The position numbers were made by a program, and so were the translations under genes. 64,000 nt of DNA, taken from positions 868,001-932,000 of the forward strand of contig NZ_JAHCDI010000003.1 in the NCBI RefSeq assembly GCF_019697375.1, in the 5' to 3' direction. Origin of the DNA: Micromonospora tarapacensis (GTDB lineage: Bacteria; Actinomycetota; Actinomycetes; Mycobacteriales; Micromonosporaceae). Of the stretch, positions 8,143 to 17,839 are shown piece after piece; the first letter of the stretch is position 1, and each line of letters begins with the position of its first letter. The notes beneath the pieces were generated by a model. It was given only the letters and a program-made list of their open reading frames with translations, was not told the DNA's origin and made no database searches.

Positions 8143-8987
8143 CGGTGTCCGATCATCCTCAGGTAGATGTCTTCCAGGGTGGGTCGGGTGACGGTCAGGC
8201 CGGGGACCTCACCGTCGAAGCGCGCGCCCAGTTCCGCCACCAGCGCCGTCGGTGTCGCGCTCTGCGCGCTGGAGACGCGGCCGTCCGGGGTACGCCAGGA
8301 GACCGTGGCGAGCGCCTCCTGCCGGTCGCCGAGCCGGTTCGGGGCGGCCACCTCGACCAGCCGGCCGCCGGCGATCACGCCGACCCGGTCGGCGAGCGCC
8401 TCGGCCTCGTCCAGGTAGTGCGTGGTGAGCACGATGGTGGTGCCGGCGGCCGAGAGATCCCGGATCAGCTCCCAGAACTCGCGCCGGGCCTCCGGGTCGA
8501 AGCCGGTCGTCGGCTCGTCCAGGAAGAGCAGCTCCGGGCGGCCGATGATGCCGAGCGCCACGTCGAGGCGGCGCTTCTGCCCGCCGGAGAGGGTGTGCGT
8601 ACGGGCGCGGGCCTTGCCGGTCAGCCCGACCCGCTCGATCACCTTGTCCGGGTCGTCCGCAACCGGATAGAAGCCGGCGAAGTGCCGCACCACCTCGGCG
8701 ACGGTCAGCTCGTCGAACTCCCCGGTGCCCTGCAGGACGATGCCGACCCGCCCTCGCCAGTCACGGGTCGGCAGGGCCGGGTCGCTGTCGAGCACGCGTA
8801 CCTCGCCGGCGTCGCGGTGGCGGTAGCCCTCCAGGATCTCCACGGTGGTGGTCTTGCCGGCGCCGTTCGGACCGAGCAGGGCGAAGACCTCGCCCCGGCG
8901 GACGTCCAGGTCCAGTCCGGCCACCGCGACGGTGTCGCCGTACGCCTTGCGAAGCCCTCGGACCTGGATCGCGACGTCGTCACTCAT
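8139..8987 (-). CDS. ABC transporter ATP-binding protein (DrrA-like)
   Basis: This 282-residue ATPase partners the overlapping ABC-2 permease. The Walker A motif is GPNGAGKTT, the signature motif is LSGGQKRRLDVA, Walker B is ELLFLDEPTTGFDPEARRE, and the switch His lies in TTHYLDEAEALADR. The C-terminal tail (about residues 215-282) is the extra domain usual in DrrA-type exporters. I chose ATG 8987 (MSDDVAIQVRGLRKAYGD); an upstream in-frame start would add an unrelated Pro/Arg-rich sequence. The SD is weak. It is divergent from meaA, with 145 bp between. Confidence 0.92.
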   Translation of the reverse strand: MSDDVAIQVRGLRKAYGDTVAVAGLDLDVRRGEVFALLGPNGAGKTTTVEILEGYRHRDAGEVRVLDSDPALPTRDWRGRVGIVLQGTGEFDELTVAEVVRHFAGFYPVADDPDKVIERVGLTGKARARTHTLSGGQKRRLDVALGIIGRPELLFLDEPTTGFDPEARREFWELIRDLSAAGTTIVLTTHYLDEAEALADRVGVIAGGRLVEVAAPNRLGDRQEALATVSWRTPDGRVSSAQSATPTALVAELGARFDGEVPGLTVTRPTLEDIYLRMIGHR

Positions 8988-9106
8988 GCCGTCAAGTGTG
9001 CGGCCCGCGGCTACCCACCGTGCGCACCGGGGTGGTGGTCCGCACCACCGGGGGCCGCTCCGGGCGTCACCTCCACCGGGCTGTGGGTTTTGGCACAACC
9101 CGTTTT

Positions 9107-9126
9107 ACTGAACGGTAACTTAAACT
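9107..9126 (+). promoter_or_regulatory. Acyl-CoA operator site 2 with leaderless -10 box (meaA)
   Basis: The element at 9107-9124 is the reverse complement of TTTAAGTTACCGTTCAGT, matching the shared 18-bp palindrome. It overlaps TAAACT (9121-9126), a TANNNT box exactly six bases before the meaA ATG at 9133, with no Shine-Dalgarno. A leaderless transcript whose core promoter is covered by the operator is the simplest reading. Confidence 0.6.
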
Positions 9127-9132
9127 CCGGCC

Positions 9133-11136
9133 ATGGACGAGAAGGCACTGCCGGGCCGGCTGCCGGAGCGCGACCGCCCCTGGGTGATGCGCACGTACGC
9201 GGGCCACTCGTCGGCCGCCGCGACCAACGCGCTCTTCCGCCGCAACCTGGCCAAGGGCCAGACCGGCCTGTCGGTCGCCTTCGACCTGCCCACCCAGACC
9301 GGCTACGACCCCGACCACGAACTCGCCGCCGGCGAGGTCGGTCGGGTCGGCGTCCCGGTGTCGCACCTGGGCGACGCGCGGGCGCTGTTCGACGGCCTCC
9401 CGCTGGCTGGGACGAACACCTCGATGACGATCAACGCGCCGGCCATGTGGCTGCTCGGCCTCTACGGCACGGTCGCCACCGAGCAGGGCGCCGCGCTCGC
9501 CCGCTGTGCGGGCACCACCCAGAACGACATCATCAAGGAGTACCTCTCCCGGGGGACGCACATCTTCCCGCCGGCCGCCTCGTTGCGGTTGACCGCCGAC
9601 GTGATCGCCTACACGCTGCGCGAGATGCCGCGGTGGAACCCGGTCAACATCTGCTCGTACCACCTCCAGGAGGCCGGTGCCACGCCGGTGCAGGAGGTCG
9701 GCTTCGCGCTCGCCACGGCGGTGGCGGTGCTCGACTCGGTACGCGACTGCGGTCAGGTGTCGGCCGAGCGGATGGGCGACGTGGCGCAGCGGATCTCGTT
9801 CTTCGTCAACGCCGGTGTGCGGTTCGTCGAGGAGATCGCCAAGATGCGCGCCTTCGGCGTGCTGTGGGACGAGATCACCCGCGACCGGTACGGCGTGCGG
9901 AACCCGAAGCAGCGCCGCTTCCGGTACGGCGTGCAGGTCAACTCGCTCGGCCTGACCGAGGCCCAGCCAGAGAACAATGTGCAGCGCATCGTGCTGGAGA
10001 TGCTCGGCGTCACCCTCTCCCGGGACGCGCGGGCCCGGGCGGTGCAGTTGCCCGCCTGGAACGAGGCGCTCGGCCTGCCCCGCCCGTGGGACCAGCAGTG
10101 GTCGCTGCGGATGCAGCAGGTGCTCGCGTACGAGTCGGACCTGCTGGAGTATCCGGACCTGTTCGCCGGTTCGCACGTGATGACCGCGCTGGCCGACGGG
10201 ATCGTCGGCGGTGCCCGGGTCGAGTTGGCCACGGTGTTGGAGATGGGCGGCGTGGTAGCCGCGGTGGAGTCCGGCTATCTCAAGAGCGCCCTGGTCGCCT
10301 CGCTGGCGCGGCGGCGGCGCCGGATGGAGGCCGGCAGCGAGGTGGTGGTCGGCGTCAACCGGTTCACCGAGACCGAGCCCTCCCCGCTGACCGCCGCCGG
10401 TGCCGAGGCGGTCCAGCAGGTGGACCCGGCGGTGGAGGTGGCCGCCTGCGACGCCGTACGCCGGTGGCGGGCCGACCGGGACGCGGCGGCCGTGGACGCG
10501 GCACTGGCCCGGCTACGCGCCGACGCGGCGAGCACGACGAACCTGATGGCCGCCACCCTGACATGTGTCCGTGCCGGGGTGACCACCGGCGAGTGGGCGG
10601 CGGCGCTGCGGCAGGTCTTCGGCGAGTACCGGGCGCCGACCGGGCTGGCCGGCGGGGTCACCACCGGCGGTGACGACTCGCTGGTCGAGGTCCGCGCGCG
10701 GGTCGCGGCCACCGCCCGCGAGCTGGGCGGTGGGCGGCTGCGACTGCTGGTCGGCAAGCCCGGTCTGGACGGTCACTCCAACGGCGCCGAACAGATCGCG
10801 GTACGCGCCCGCGACGCCGGCTTCGAGGTGGTCTACCAGGGCATCCGGCTCACCGCCGGGCAGATCGTGGCCGCTGCGGTGGAGGAGGACGTGGACCTGG
10901 TCGGGCTCTCCGTGCTCTCCGGCTCGCACCTGGCGGTGGTGCCCGCGGTGCTCGACGGCCTGCGCTCCGCCGGCCGGCCCGACCTGCCGGTGGTGGTCGG
11001 CGGCATCATCCCCGCCCCGGACGCCGAGCGGTTGCGGGCCGCCGGGGTGGCCCGGGTGTTCACCCCGAGGGACTTCGCCCTGACCGCCATCATCGACGAG
11101 TTGGTCACCGTCGTCCGCGAGGCCAATGACCTCTGA
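9133..11136 (+). CDS. meaA: Acyl-CoA mutase MeaA, ethylmalonyl-CoA mutase type (B12-dependent)
   Basis: The protein has 667 residues and combines a mutase TIM-barrel (about residues 1-510) with a C-terminal B12-binding domain (about 530-667). It begins [14 protein letters not shown], followed by [17 protein letters not shown]. The cobalamin His is in the [13 protein letters not shown] motif (DxHxxG). This single-chain architecture with a short N-terminus fits MeaA/Ecm, which converts ethylmalonyl-CoA to methylsuccinyl-CoA in the ethylmalonyl-CoA pathway. The pathway partner crotonyl-CoA carboxylase/reductase is not in the window, so the substrate is inferred from family resemblance. No SD is present before the ATG; a -10 box six bases upstream suggests a leaderless message. 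cobO (adenosylcobalamin) is 4 kb away. Confidence 0.88.
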   Translation: MDEKALPGRLPERDRPWVMRTYAGHSSAAATNALFRRNLAKGQTGLSVAFDLPTQTGYDPDHELAAGEVGRVGVPVSHLGDARALFDGLPLAGTNTSMTINAPAMWLLGLYGTVATEQGAALARCAGTTQNDIIKEYLSRGTHIFPPAASLRLTADVIAYTLREMPRWNPVNICSYHLQEAGATPVQEVGFALATAVAVLDSVRDCGQVSAERMGDVAQRISFFVNAGVRFVEEIAKMRAFGVLWDEITRDRYGVRNPKQRRFRYGVQVNSLGLTEAQPENNVQRIVLEMLGVTLSRDARARAVQLPAWNEALGLPRPWDQQWSLRMQQVLAYESDLLEYPDLFAGSHVMTALADGIVGGARVELATVLEMGGVVAAVESGYLKSALVASLARRRRRMEAGSEVVVGVNRFTETEPSPLTAAGAEAVQQVDPAVEVAACDAVRRWRADRDAAAVDAALARLRADAASTTNLMAATLTCVRAGVTTGEWAAALRQVFGEYRAPTGLAGGVTTGGDDSLVEVRARVAATARELGGGRLRLLVGKPGLDGHSNGAEQIAVRARDAGFEVVYQGIRLTAGQIVAAAVEEDVDLVGLSVLSGSHLAVVPAVLDGLRSAGRPDLPVVVGGIIPAPDAERLRAAGVARVFTPRDFALTAIIDELVTVVREANDL

Positions 11137-11189
11137 CTGCGACTCCGGGCCTCGGGGCGGCGATCCGGCTGTGGCGGCCGGTGAGCGGA

Positions 11190-11810
11190 TCAGACGCGGA
11201 AGCCCGCCTCACGCGCCGCCTGCCGCTCCCGGCGCCGCTCGGCCCGTCGGCGCAGCAACCAGGGGAGGAAGAGCACCGACCCGACCAGGAACACCAGCAC
11301 CAGCACCGGCAGGATGATCGCGACGAGCGACATGACCACGCTGGTGGCGTCCTCGGCGGTGCTCGCCACCGGGGCGCCCAGCCCGGCCGTGGTCGCGTTG
11401 ATGACCGGCCGGGCGGCCGACTTGAGCAGATGCACGCCGAGCGCGATCAGCACCCCGACCAGCACCGGCAGCCACTGGCCGCCGCCGGCGAAGAAGCTGT
11501 CCGGGTCGCTGACCGTCACCGTCTCCGACGCCGAGCCGGCGCCGAACGCCAGGCCGCCGGCGGTCGGTCGGACCACCGTCTGCACCACGTCGTTCACGTG
11601 GTCCACCACCGGTACCTTGTCCGCGACCACCTCGACGGCGAGCAGCACCGCGAGGATCCCCAGCACCCAGCCGTTGCCGAGCCACTGCCAGCCGCCGGGC
11701 AGGTCGATGACGCTGGTGTAGCGGGCCAGCAGGCCCGTGATCAGCAGCGGGATGTAGGCGTTCAACCCCGCCGAGGCGGCGAGGCCGGTACCGGTGAGCA
11801 CTTCGAGCAC
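11190..11810 (-). CDS. DUF4126 family membrane protein
   Basis: This is a 206-residue membrane protein with about four or five hydrophobic segments. It opens [21 protein letters not shown], which is the usual DUF4126 beginning, and ends with a basic cytoplasmic tail ([20 protein letters not shown]). The chosen GTG start at 11810 follows the family beginning; no good SD is seen. The gene is divergent from nucS across a 72-bp gap. The function is unknown. It converges on meaA, with about 50 bp between stops. Confidence 0.8.
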   Translation of the reverse strand: MLEVLTGTGLAASAGLNAYIPLLITGLLARYTSVIDLPGGWQWLGNGWVLGILAVLLAVEVVADKVPVVDHVNDVVQTVVRPTAGGLAFGAGSASETVTVSDPDSFFAGGGQWLPVLVGVLIALGVHLLKSAARPVINATTAGLGAPVASTAEDATSVVMSLVAIILPVLVLVFLVGSVLFLPWLLRRRAERRRERQAAREAGFRV

Positions 11811-11869
11811 GATCTCAGCATCGCACCGGCACGCCAGTGCCGCTCGATGGCGATGCCCGGTGACTCCGC

Positions 11870-11885
11870 TACCCTCTCTCGGGTG
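11870..11885 (+). promoter_or_regulatory. Leaderless -10 box before nucS
   Basis: TACCCT at 11870-11875 (TANNNT form) lies seven bases before the GTG at 11883, and no Shine-Dalgarno is present. This is the geometry of a leaderless mRNA starting at the GTG. The -35 is not clear. Confidence 0.5.
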
Positions 11886-12542
11886 CGGTTGGTGATTGCG
11901 AAATGCTCGGTGGACTATGTCGGACGGCTCTCGGCTCACCTGCCGCCGGCGACCCGGCTGTTGATGGTGAAGGCGGACGGGTCGGTCTCCATCCATGCCG
12001 ACGACCGGGCGTACAAGCCGTTGAACTGGATGAGCCCGCCGTGCCGGTTGGAGGAGGCTCCCGGCGTCTGGCGGGTGGTCAACAAGGCCGGCGAGGAACT
12101 GCGGATCACCCTGGAGGAGATCTTCCAGGACACCTCCTACGAGCTGGGCGTCGACCCGGGGCTGCGCAAGGACGGCGTCGAGGCGCATCTGCAGGAGTTG
12201 CTGGCGGCCAACCCGGAGACGCTGGGCGAGGGGTTCACCCTGGTCCGCCGCGAGTACATGACCGCCATCGGCCCGGTCGACCTGCTCTGCCGGGACGCCG
12301 GCCTGGGCGCGGTCGCGGTAGAGGTGAAACGCCGTGGCGAGATCGACGGTGTGGAGCAGCTCACCCGCTATCTCGAACTGCTCAACCGGGATCCGCTGCT
12401 CGCTCCGGTCGCCGGGGTCTTCGCCGCCCAGGAGATCAAGCCGCAGGCCCGGGTGCTCGCCACCGACCGGGGAATCCGCTGCGTGGTGGTGGACTACGAC
12501 CGGCTGCGCGGCATCGAGCGCGACGAGCTGACGCTCTTCTAG
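11883..12542 (+). CDS. nucS: Mismatch-specific endonuclease NucS/EndoMS
   Basis: NucS cuts both strands at mismatches and is the core of the non-canonical mismatch repair of actinobacteria, which lack MutS/MutL; it works with the beta clamp. The protein has 219 residues: an N-terminal DNA-binding domain beginning [21 protein letters not shown], the segment [14 protein letters not shown], and a C-terminal RecB-like nuclease domain with [10 protein letters not shown] and [17 protein letters not shown], holding the Asp, Glu and Lys of the nuclease core. The start GTG 11883 is set by the family N-terminus and by a TACCCT box seven bases upstream. Its stop abuts the stop of the convergent aldehyde dehydrogenase gene with no gap. 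Confidence 0.95.
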   Translation: MRLVIAKCSVDYVGRLSAHLPPATRLLMVKADGSVSIHADDRAYKPLNWMSPPCRLEEAPGVWRVVNKAGEELRITLEEIFQDTSYELGVDPGLRKDGVEAHLQELLAANPETLGEGFTLVRREYMTAIGPVDLLCRDAGLGAVAVEVKRRGEIDGVEQLTRYLELLNRDPLLAPVAGVFAAQEIKPQARVLATDRGIRCVVVDYDRLRGIERDELTLF

Positions 12543-14036
12543 TCACCGGCCGTAGAGCAGCTTGACCGCCTTCACCAGGCGGGCGATGTCGGCCGGGGTG
12601 CGCTCGAACGTGGTCGACGGCAGCAGTGACCGGGCCCGGCGGCGGGTGATCGCCTTGGCCCGGCCGAACTCACGCAGCCCGTCCTCGCCGTGGACCCGGC
12701 CGAAGCCCGACTCGCCGACCCCGCCGAACGGCAGGGTGGACATGCCGGCGAAGGTGAGGGTCGAGTTGACCGACGCCATGCCGGAGCGCAGCCGCCGGGC
12801 GATCGCGACCGCGCGCCGCTGGCCGAAGACCGAGCCACCCAGCCCGTACGGCAGCGCGTTGGCCCGGGCGAGAGCCTCGTCGGCGTCGCGGACCCGGTTG
12901 ATGGTCAGGGTGGGGCCGAAGGTCTCCTCGCGGACCGCGGCGGCATCCTCCGGCACCTCCACCAGCACGGTCGGGCGGGCGTACGGGGCTGCACCGCGTC
13001 CGGACCGCCGAGCACGGCACGGCCGCCCCGGGCCAGCGCGTCCTCGATGTGGCGCCGGATGACGTCGAGCTGACCGGGCATGGTGATCGGGCCGAGGTCC
13101 GCGCCGTCGGGGCCTACGGTGAGGCGGCCGGCGCGTTCGACGACCCTGCCGACGAAGGCATCGAAGACCGGCTCCACGGCGTAGACCCGCTCGATGCCGA
13201 CGCAGCTCTGCCCGGCGTTGGTCATCGCACCCCAGACGCACGCCTCGGCGGCCGCGTCCAGGTCGGCATCCGTGTCCACGATCATGGCGTCCTTGCCGCC
13301 GGCCTCCAGCAGCACCGGTGTCAGCGTCTCGGCGCAGGCCGCCATCACCTTCTTGGCGGTGGCGGTCGAGCCGGTGAAGGCGAGCTTGTCGACGCCGGCG
13401 CGGCACAGTGCGGCGCCGACGTCGCCGAGCCCGTGCACGGCGGTGAACACCGGCTGCTCGGGCACCACCTCGGCGAAGGTGTCGACGAGCCACTGACCGA
13501 CGATCGGCGTGTACTCGCTGGGCTTGAAGACCACGGCGTTGCCGGCGGCCAGCGCGTACGCCACGGAGCCGAGGGGGGTGAGGACCGGATAGTTCCACGG
13601 CCCGATGACGCCCACCACTCCGTGGGGTTGGTACTCCAGGTGGGCCGAGAACTCGGCCAGCACCAGCCGTGAGCGGACCCGGCGGGGGCCGAGCACCCGA
13701 CGGGCGTTGCGGGCCGCCCAGTCGACGTGCTCCACGGCGCCCACGATCTCGACGAGTGCGTCGGCGACCGGCTTGCCGCTCTCGGCGTGCATCAGCTCCG
13801 CCAGCTGTTCCATCCGCTGGGCGAGCAGGCGGCGCCAGCGCAGCAGGCGGTCCCGCCGCCCGGCGAAGCCGAGCCCCGCCCACCACTGGCCGGCGGCGCG
13901 CCCGCTCGACGGCACGTTCCACGTCCACCGCGGCGGCGACCGGGACGCGACCCGCCTCGTCTCCCGTCGCCGGGCTGGTCGAGACCAGCTCGGCGGCCTC
14001 GATGGCCGGGGTGCCGGGGGGTCGCACAGCCGTCAT
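12543..14036 (-). pseudogene. Aldehyde dehydrogenase family gene, two apparent frameshifts
   Basis: The translation is a NAD(P)-dependent aldehyde dehydrogenase (succinate-semialdehyde or broad specificity) split over two frames. The N-terminus from ATG 14036 (AELVSTSPATGDEAGRVPV) is in one frame. Near 13893-13905 reading moves to another frame that holds GVIGPWNYPVLTPLGS, GNAVVFKPSEYTP, the Glu region LLEAGGKDAMIV and the catalytic Cys in NAGQSCVGIERV. Near 12985-12988 (a G run) it returns to the first frame for ARPTVLVEVPED to the end. One extra and one missing base restore 498 codons including the stop. Sequencing error or real decay cannot be separated here. A TAGACT box six bases before the ATG suggests a leaderless transcript. 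A short gap follows the stop of nucS. Confidence 0.8.
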
Positions 14037-14254
14037 GGCGGAAGTCTAGACCCGAGAGCTACTCGCCGGTAGGGGTGCCGAACCCGGGCGAGTCCCGAGG
14101 GAGCGGTTGGGAGTTTCGCCGTATGTTCGCCGAAAGGGGCGAGCGGAAGGTGCCCGCCCGGTCACCCAGAGACGGCCGGCCGGTGGTGGAGACGGCCACC
14201 TGGTGGTGACAGGCTGGCCGGGGGTGGCCGCGCGGGGTGGAGGTGTGACTGTTC

Positions 14255-14683
14255 ATGGAGAAGCATCCGCAACTGGTTCCGCTGCTTACTGTCGCCGCCG
14301 GGCCGATGAGAGGGCTCAGCTTCCGGCTGGGCCACCGGCCGCAGGTGATCGGCCGCGACCCGGCGGTCGACATCGTTGTGCACGACCCGCACCTGAGCCG
14401 TCGGCACGCGGAGATCTGGCTGGCCGGCGAGGGCGTGTCCCTGGTGGACCTGGGATCCACGAACGGCACCTGGGTCAACGATCTCCGGGCTGCCGGCGTG
14501 GCCCGGCTCACCGACGGTGACGTGATCCGCATCGGGCATACCGAGCTGAGGTTCGTCGACCCGGGTCTGGCCCGGACCGACCCGGTGGGCCTGAGCTTCG
14601 AACTGCCCCGCCAGGGGCGGCGACCGGCCGTGCCGCGGCCCGCCGCACCCGGCCCGGCAGCGGTGGTGACCGCGCGCCGCTGA
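14255..14683 (+). CDS. FHA-domain protein
   Basis: This 142-residue protein consists of one forkhead-associated domain, which binds phosphothreonine peptides. The core motifs are all present: VIGRDPAVDIVV (residues about 31-42), LSRRHAEI (about 48-55) and LGSTNGTWVND (about 66-76). A Pro/Arg-rich tail of about 30 residues follows. There is no N-terminal kinase-target ETTS motif like that of GarA, so it is probably not the GarA regulator of glutamate metabolism. The SD GGAGG is somewhat far (about 11 bases) from the ATG. It stands alone between the aldehyde dehydrogenase gene and a hydrolase; the partner kinase is not in the window. Confidence 0.88.
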   Translation: MEKHPQLVPLLTVAAGPMRGLSFRLGHRPQVIGRDPAVDIVVHDPHLSRRHAEIWLAGEGVSLVDLGSTNGTWVNDLRAAGVARLTDGDVIRIGHTELRFVDPGLARTDPVGLSFELPRQGRRPAVPRPAAPGPAAVVTARR

Positions 14684-14767
14684 CGGCGACGGACGCCATC
14701 GGCCGGGCGTGGTTCGTGGCGGTCGGACACATGGACCGGTCGTGACGCCCGTGGCATCATCCGGCGG

Positions 14768-15829
14768 ATGAAGACCGAGCAGCACGTCGTGTCCGTGAAC
14801 GGGATCACCCAGGCCGTCCGGGTGGCCGGCCCCGCCGACGGGGCGCCGGTGCTGCTGGTCCACGGCAACTGCTCATCGGCTGCCTTCTGGGAGCCGCTGG
14901 TGCGGCGCCTGCCGGAAACGCTGCGGGTCGTCGCGCCGGACCTGCGCGGCTACGGCGGTACGCAGACCGCGCCGGTGGACGGCAGCCGCGGGCTGACCGA
15001 CTTCGCCGACGACCTGGTGGCGCTGCTCGACGAGCCGTCCCTCTTCGCCCTGGGCGCCCGGCCCGTGGTGGTCGGCCACTCGCTCGGCGGAGGGGTGGCG
15101 ATGCGGCTGCTGGTGGACCACCCCGACCGGGTGGCCGGGCTGCTGCTCGCGGCGCCCGTGTCGCCGTACGGCTTCGGCGGCACCCGGGACCTGGCGGGCA
15201 CTCCCACGACGCCGGACTTCGCCGGCACCGGCGGCGGTACGGCGAGCGCCGACTTCGTCACGCGGCTCGCCGCCGGTGACCGCAGTGCCGAGGCGCGGAC
15301 CAGCCCGCGCAGCGTGCTCCGGGCCGCCTATGTGGCGGACCCGTCCTGCCTCGGCGACGACGAGGAGATGCTGCTCGACAGCCTGCTCTCCACCGCGACC
15401 GGCACCGACAACTACCCCGGCGACGCGGTGGCATCGCCGAACTGGCCGGGGACGGCGGCGGGTCGTCGCGGAGTGCTCAACGCGCTCGCCCCGGCACATT
15501 TCCGGATCGCCGACCAACTGGTCGCCGTGGCGTCCAAACCCCCGGTGACCTGGATCCGCGGCGACTCGGACGTGATCGTCTCCGACACGTCCCTGTTCGA
15601 CCTGGCCCAGTTGGGGGCGCTGGGCGCGCTGCCCGGCTGGCCCGGGCCGGAGGAGTGCCCGCCGCAGCCGATGGTGGGGCAGACCCGGGCGGTGCTCGAC
15701 CGGTACGCCGCCGCCGGTGGCAGCTACCGCGAGGTGACGTTGCCCGGCTGCGGACACAGCCCGCACCTGGAACGGCCGGCGGAGTTCGTCGCGGAACTGC
15801 TCGCCCTCGCCGGCGTCGGTCCGGCCTGA
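14768..15829 (+). CDS. Alpha/beta-fold hydrolase
   Basis: The protein has 353 residues with an alpha/beta hydrolase fold. The oxyanion motif VLLVHGNCSSAAFW is at about residues 28-41, the nucleophile elbow is VVVGHSLGGGVAM with Ser in GHSLGG, and the catalytic His is in LPGCGHSPHLERP near the C-terminus. The aspartate is probably in the RGDSDVIV segment. There is a long insertion in the cap (about residues 125-240), so the substrate cannot be guessed beyond ester or lactone type chemistry. No SD is clear at the ATG. The gene appears monocistronic and is followed by a 10-bp-arm hairpin. Confidence 0.85.
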   Translation: MKTEQHVVSVNGITQAVRVAGPADGAPVLLVHGNCSSAAFWEPLVRRLPETLRVVAPDLRGYGGTQTAPVDGSRGLTDFADDLVALLDEPSLFALGARPVVVGHSLGGGVAMRLLVDHPDRVAGLLLAAPVSPYGFGGTRDLAGTPTTPDFAGTGGGTASADFVTRLAAGDRSAEARTSPRSVLRAAYVADPSCLGDDEEMLLDSLLSTATGTDNYPGDAVASPNWPGTAAGRRGVLNALAPAHFRIADQLVAVASKPPVTWIRGDSDVIVSDTSLFDLAQLGALGALPGWPGPEECPPQPMVGQTRAVLDRYAAAGGSYREVTLPGCGHSPHLERPAEFVAELLALAGVGPA

Positions 15830-15837
15830 CCTCGTCG

Positions 15838-15865
15838 GCGGGCCGGCCGCACCACGCCGGCCCGC
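15838..15865 (+). terminator. Hairpin terminator after the alpha/beta hydrolase
   Basis: Perfect 10-bp arms GCGGGCCGGC (15838-15847) and complement (15856-15865), 8-nt loop, 9 bp after the stop. No T-run. Confidence 0.6.
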
Positions 15866-15931
15866 GGGGCCGGTGAAATATGCCACGCCGCCTCGACAAC
15901 CATGCGGCGCGTGGCAGACTCGCGCGCATAA

Positions 15932-15949
15932 CCTTAGCGGCCGTTCATG
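15932..15949 (+). promoter_or_regulatory. Acyl-CoA operator site 3 (tandem 3-hydroxyacyl-CoA dehydrogenase)
   Basis: CCTTAGCGGCCGTTCATG, third copy of the 18-bp element. It ends 36 bp before the GTG start at 15986. A possible -10, TAACCT (15929-15934), overlaps its left end. An ATG at the right end of the element (15947) is in frame with the gene but has no SD, and is better read as part of the operator. Confidence 0.6.
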
Positions 15950-15985
15950 TCCGGCCGTACGGACGCGGACAGGGGAGGCCGGGTC

Positions 15986-17803
15986 GTGGCGCGCGAGTTC
16001 ACCAGCGTGGGCGTGGTGGGTCTGGGCACCATGGGTGCCGGCATCGTGGAGGTCTTCGCCCGCAACGGCATCGACGTGGTCGCCGTGGAGATCTCCGACG
16101 CCGCCCTGGAGCGTGGCCGGGCCAACCTGACCGGCTCGACCGATCGCGCGGTGACCAGAGGCAAGCTCGCCGAGGCCGACCGGGACGCCCTGCTGGCCCG
16201 CGTCGACTTCCAGGTCGGGCTCGACGCGCTGCACGCGGTGGACCTGGTCATCGAGGCGGTGCCCGAGCAGCTCGACCTCAAGCAGCGGATCTTCGCCGAG
16301 CTGGACCGGGTGTGCCCGCCGGAGGCCATTCTCGCCACCAACACGTCGTCGCTGAGTGTCACCGAGGTCTCGGTCGCCACGGCCCGGCCCAAGCAGGTCA
16401 TCGGCCTCCACTTCTTCAATCCAGCGCCGGTGATGAAGCTGGTCGAGGTCGTTCGCACGGTGGTCACCTCCGCCGACGTCGTCGCGGACGTGGAGGCGCT
16501 CTGCGGGCGGCTCGGCAAGGTCGACGTGACCATCAGCGACCGGGCCGGGTTCATCGCCAACGCGCTGCTCTTCGGCTACCTCAACCACGCGGTCGGCATG
16601 GTCGAGTCCCGGTACGCCACCCGCGAGGACATCGACGCCGCGATGAAGCTCGGCTGTGGGCTGCCGATGGGCCCGCTCGCGCTGATGGACCTGATCGGGC
16701 TGGACACCGCGTACGAGATCCTGGACACCATGTACCGCCGTGGCGGGCGGGACCGCCGGCACGCCCCGGTGCCGCTGCTCAAGCAGATGGTGACCGCGGG
16801 TCTGCTCGGCCGGAAGTCCGGCCGGGGCTTCTACACCTATCAGCGGCCGGGCTCACCGACGGTCGTACCGGACGAGCAGACGCCGGTCGCGGTGGGGCCG
16901 GTAGGCGCCGACGGCGGCATCGCGACCGCCGGTGCCGGCAGCGCGAGCCCCGTGACCAAGGTCGGAGTCGTCGGTTCCGGGACGATGGCCACCGGGATCA
17001 TCGAGGTCTTCGCCAGGGCCGGGATCGAGGTCGTCTCGGTGACCCGGGGGGCCGAGAGGTCCGCCCAGGTCTTCGAGGCGGTCCAGACCTCGCTCGACAA
17101 GGGCGTCGTCCGGGGCAGGCTCGGCGAGGCGGACCGGGACGCCGCGCTCGGCCGGATCAACTGGTCGGCGACGCTGGAACACCTGGCCGACGTCGATCTG
17201 GTCATCGAGGCGGTGGTCGAGGAGTTGAGCGTCAAGAAGGCGATCTTCGCCAGCCTGGACGAGATCTGTAAGCCGGGCGTCGTGTTGGCCACCACCACCT
17301 CCTCGCTGCCGGTGATCGACGTGGCGATGGCCACCCAGCGCCCGGCCGACGTGGTGGGCCTGCACTTCTTCAACCCCGCTCCGGTCATGCCGCTGGTGGA
17401 GATCGTCCAGACGATCCGGACCTCGGCGGAAACCACGGCAACCGCCCGTGCGGTCTGTGCCGCGCTCGACAAGACCGCGGTGGTCTGCGGCGACCGGTCC
17501 GGTTTCGTCGTCAACGCGCTGCTGTTCCCCTACCTCAACGACGCGGTACGGATGCTGGAGACCAGCTATTCCACCGCCGACGACATCGACCACGCCATGA
17601 AGCTCGGCTGCGGCTACCCGATGGGGCCGTTCGAACTGCTCGACGTGGTCGGCCTGGACGTGGCGCTGGCCATCCAGCGGGAGTTGTACCTGGAACTGCG
17701 CGAGCCCGGCTTCGCGCCGGCACCGCTGCTGGAACACCTGGTCACCGCCGGCTACCTCGGTCGCAAGGCCGGCCGCGGATTCCGCGACCACACCCACCGG
17801 TGA
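15986..17803 (+). CDS. Tandem (two-copy) 3-hydroxyacyl-CoA dehydrogenase
   Basis: This 605-residue protein is two 3-hydroxybutyryl-CoA-dehydrogenase units fused head to tail. Copy 1 (about residues 5-285) has GVVGLGTMGAGIVEVF, LATNTSSLSVTEV and GLHFFNPAPVMKLVEVV. A linker of about 35 residues rich in Ala, Gly and Pro follows. Copy 2 (about 325-605) has GVVGSGTMATGIIEVF, LATTTSSLPVIDV and GLHFFNPAPVMPLVEIV. Copy 2 lacks the Asn of ATNTSS and the Lys after the FFNPAPVM motif, so the halves may differ in activity. GTG 15986 is chosen over ATG 15947 because GGGGAGG lies seven bases before it. Streptomyces carries a similar double protein. An operator-like palindrome lies just upstream. Confidence 0.92.
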   Translation: MAREFTSVGVVGLGTMGAGIVEVFARNGIDVVAVEISDAALERGRANLTGSTDRAVTRGKLAEADRDALLARVDFQVGLDALHAVDLVIEAVPEQLDLKQRIFAELDRVCPPEAILATNTSSLSVTEVSVATARPKQVIGLHFFNPAPVMKLVEVVRTVVTSADVVADVEALCGRLGKVDVTISDRAGFIANALLFGYLNHAVGMVESRYATREDIDAAMKLGCGLPMGPLALMDLIGLDTAYEILDTMYRRGGRDRRHAPVPLLKQMVTAGLLGRKSGRGFYTYQRPGSPTVVPDEQTPVAVGPVGADGGIATAGAGSASPVTKVGVVGSGTMATGIIEVFARAGIEVVSVTRGAERSAQVFEAVQTSLDKGVVRGRLGEADRDAALGRINWSATLEHLADVDLVIEAVVEELSVKKAIFASLDEICKPGVVLATTTSSLPVIDVAMATQRPADVVGLHFFNPAPVMPLVEIVQTIRTSAETTATARAVCAALDKTAVVCGDRSGFVVNALLFPYLNDAVRMLETSYSTADDIDHAMKLGCGYPMGPFELLDVVGLDVALAIQRELYLELREPGFAPAPLLEHLVTAGYLGRKAGRGFRDHTHR

Positions 17804-17839
17804 GCCGGCCGTCGCTGGTACGCCCGTACCCTGGATGAC

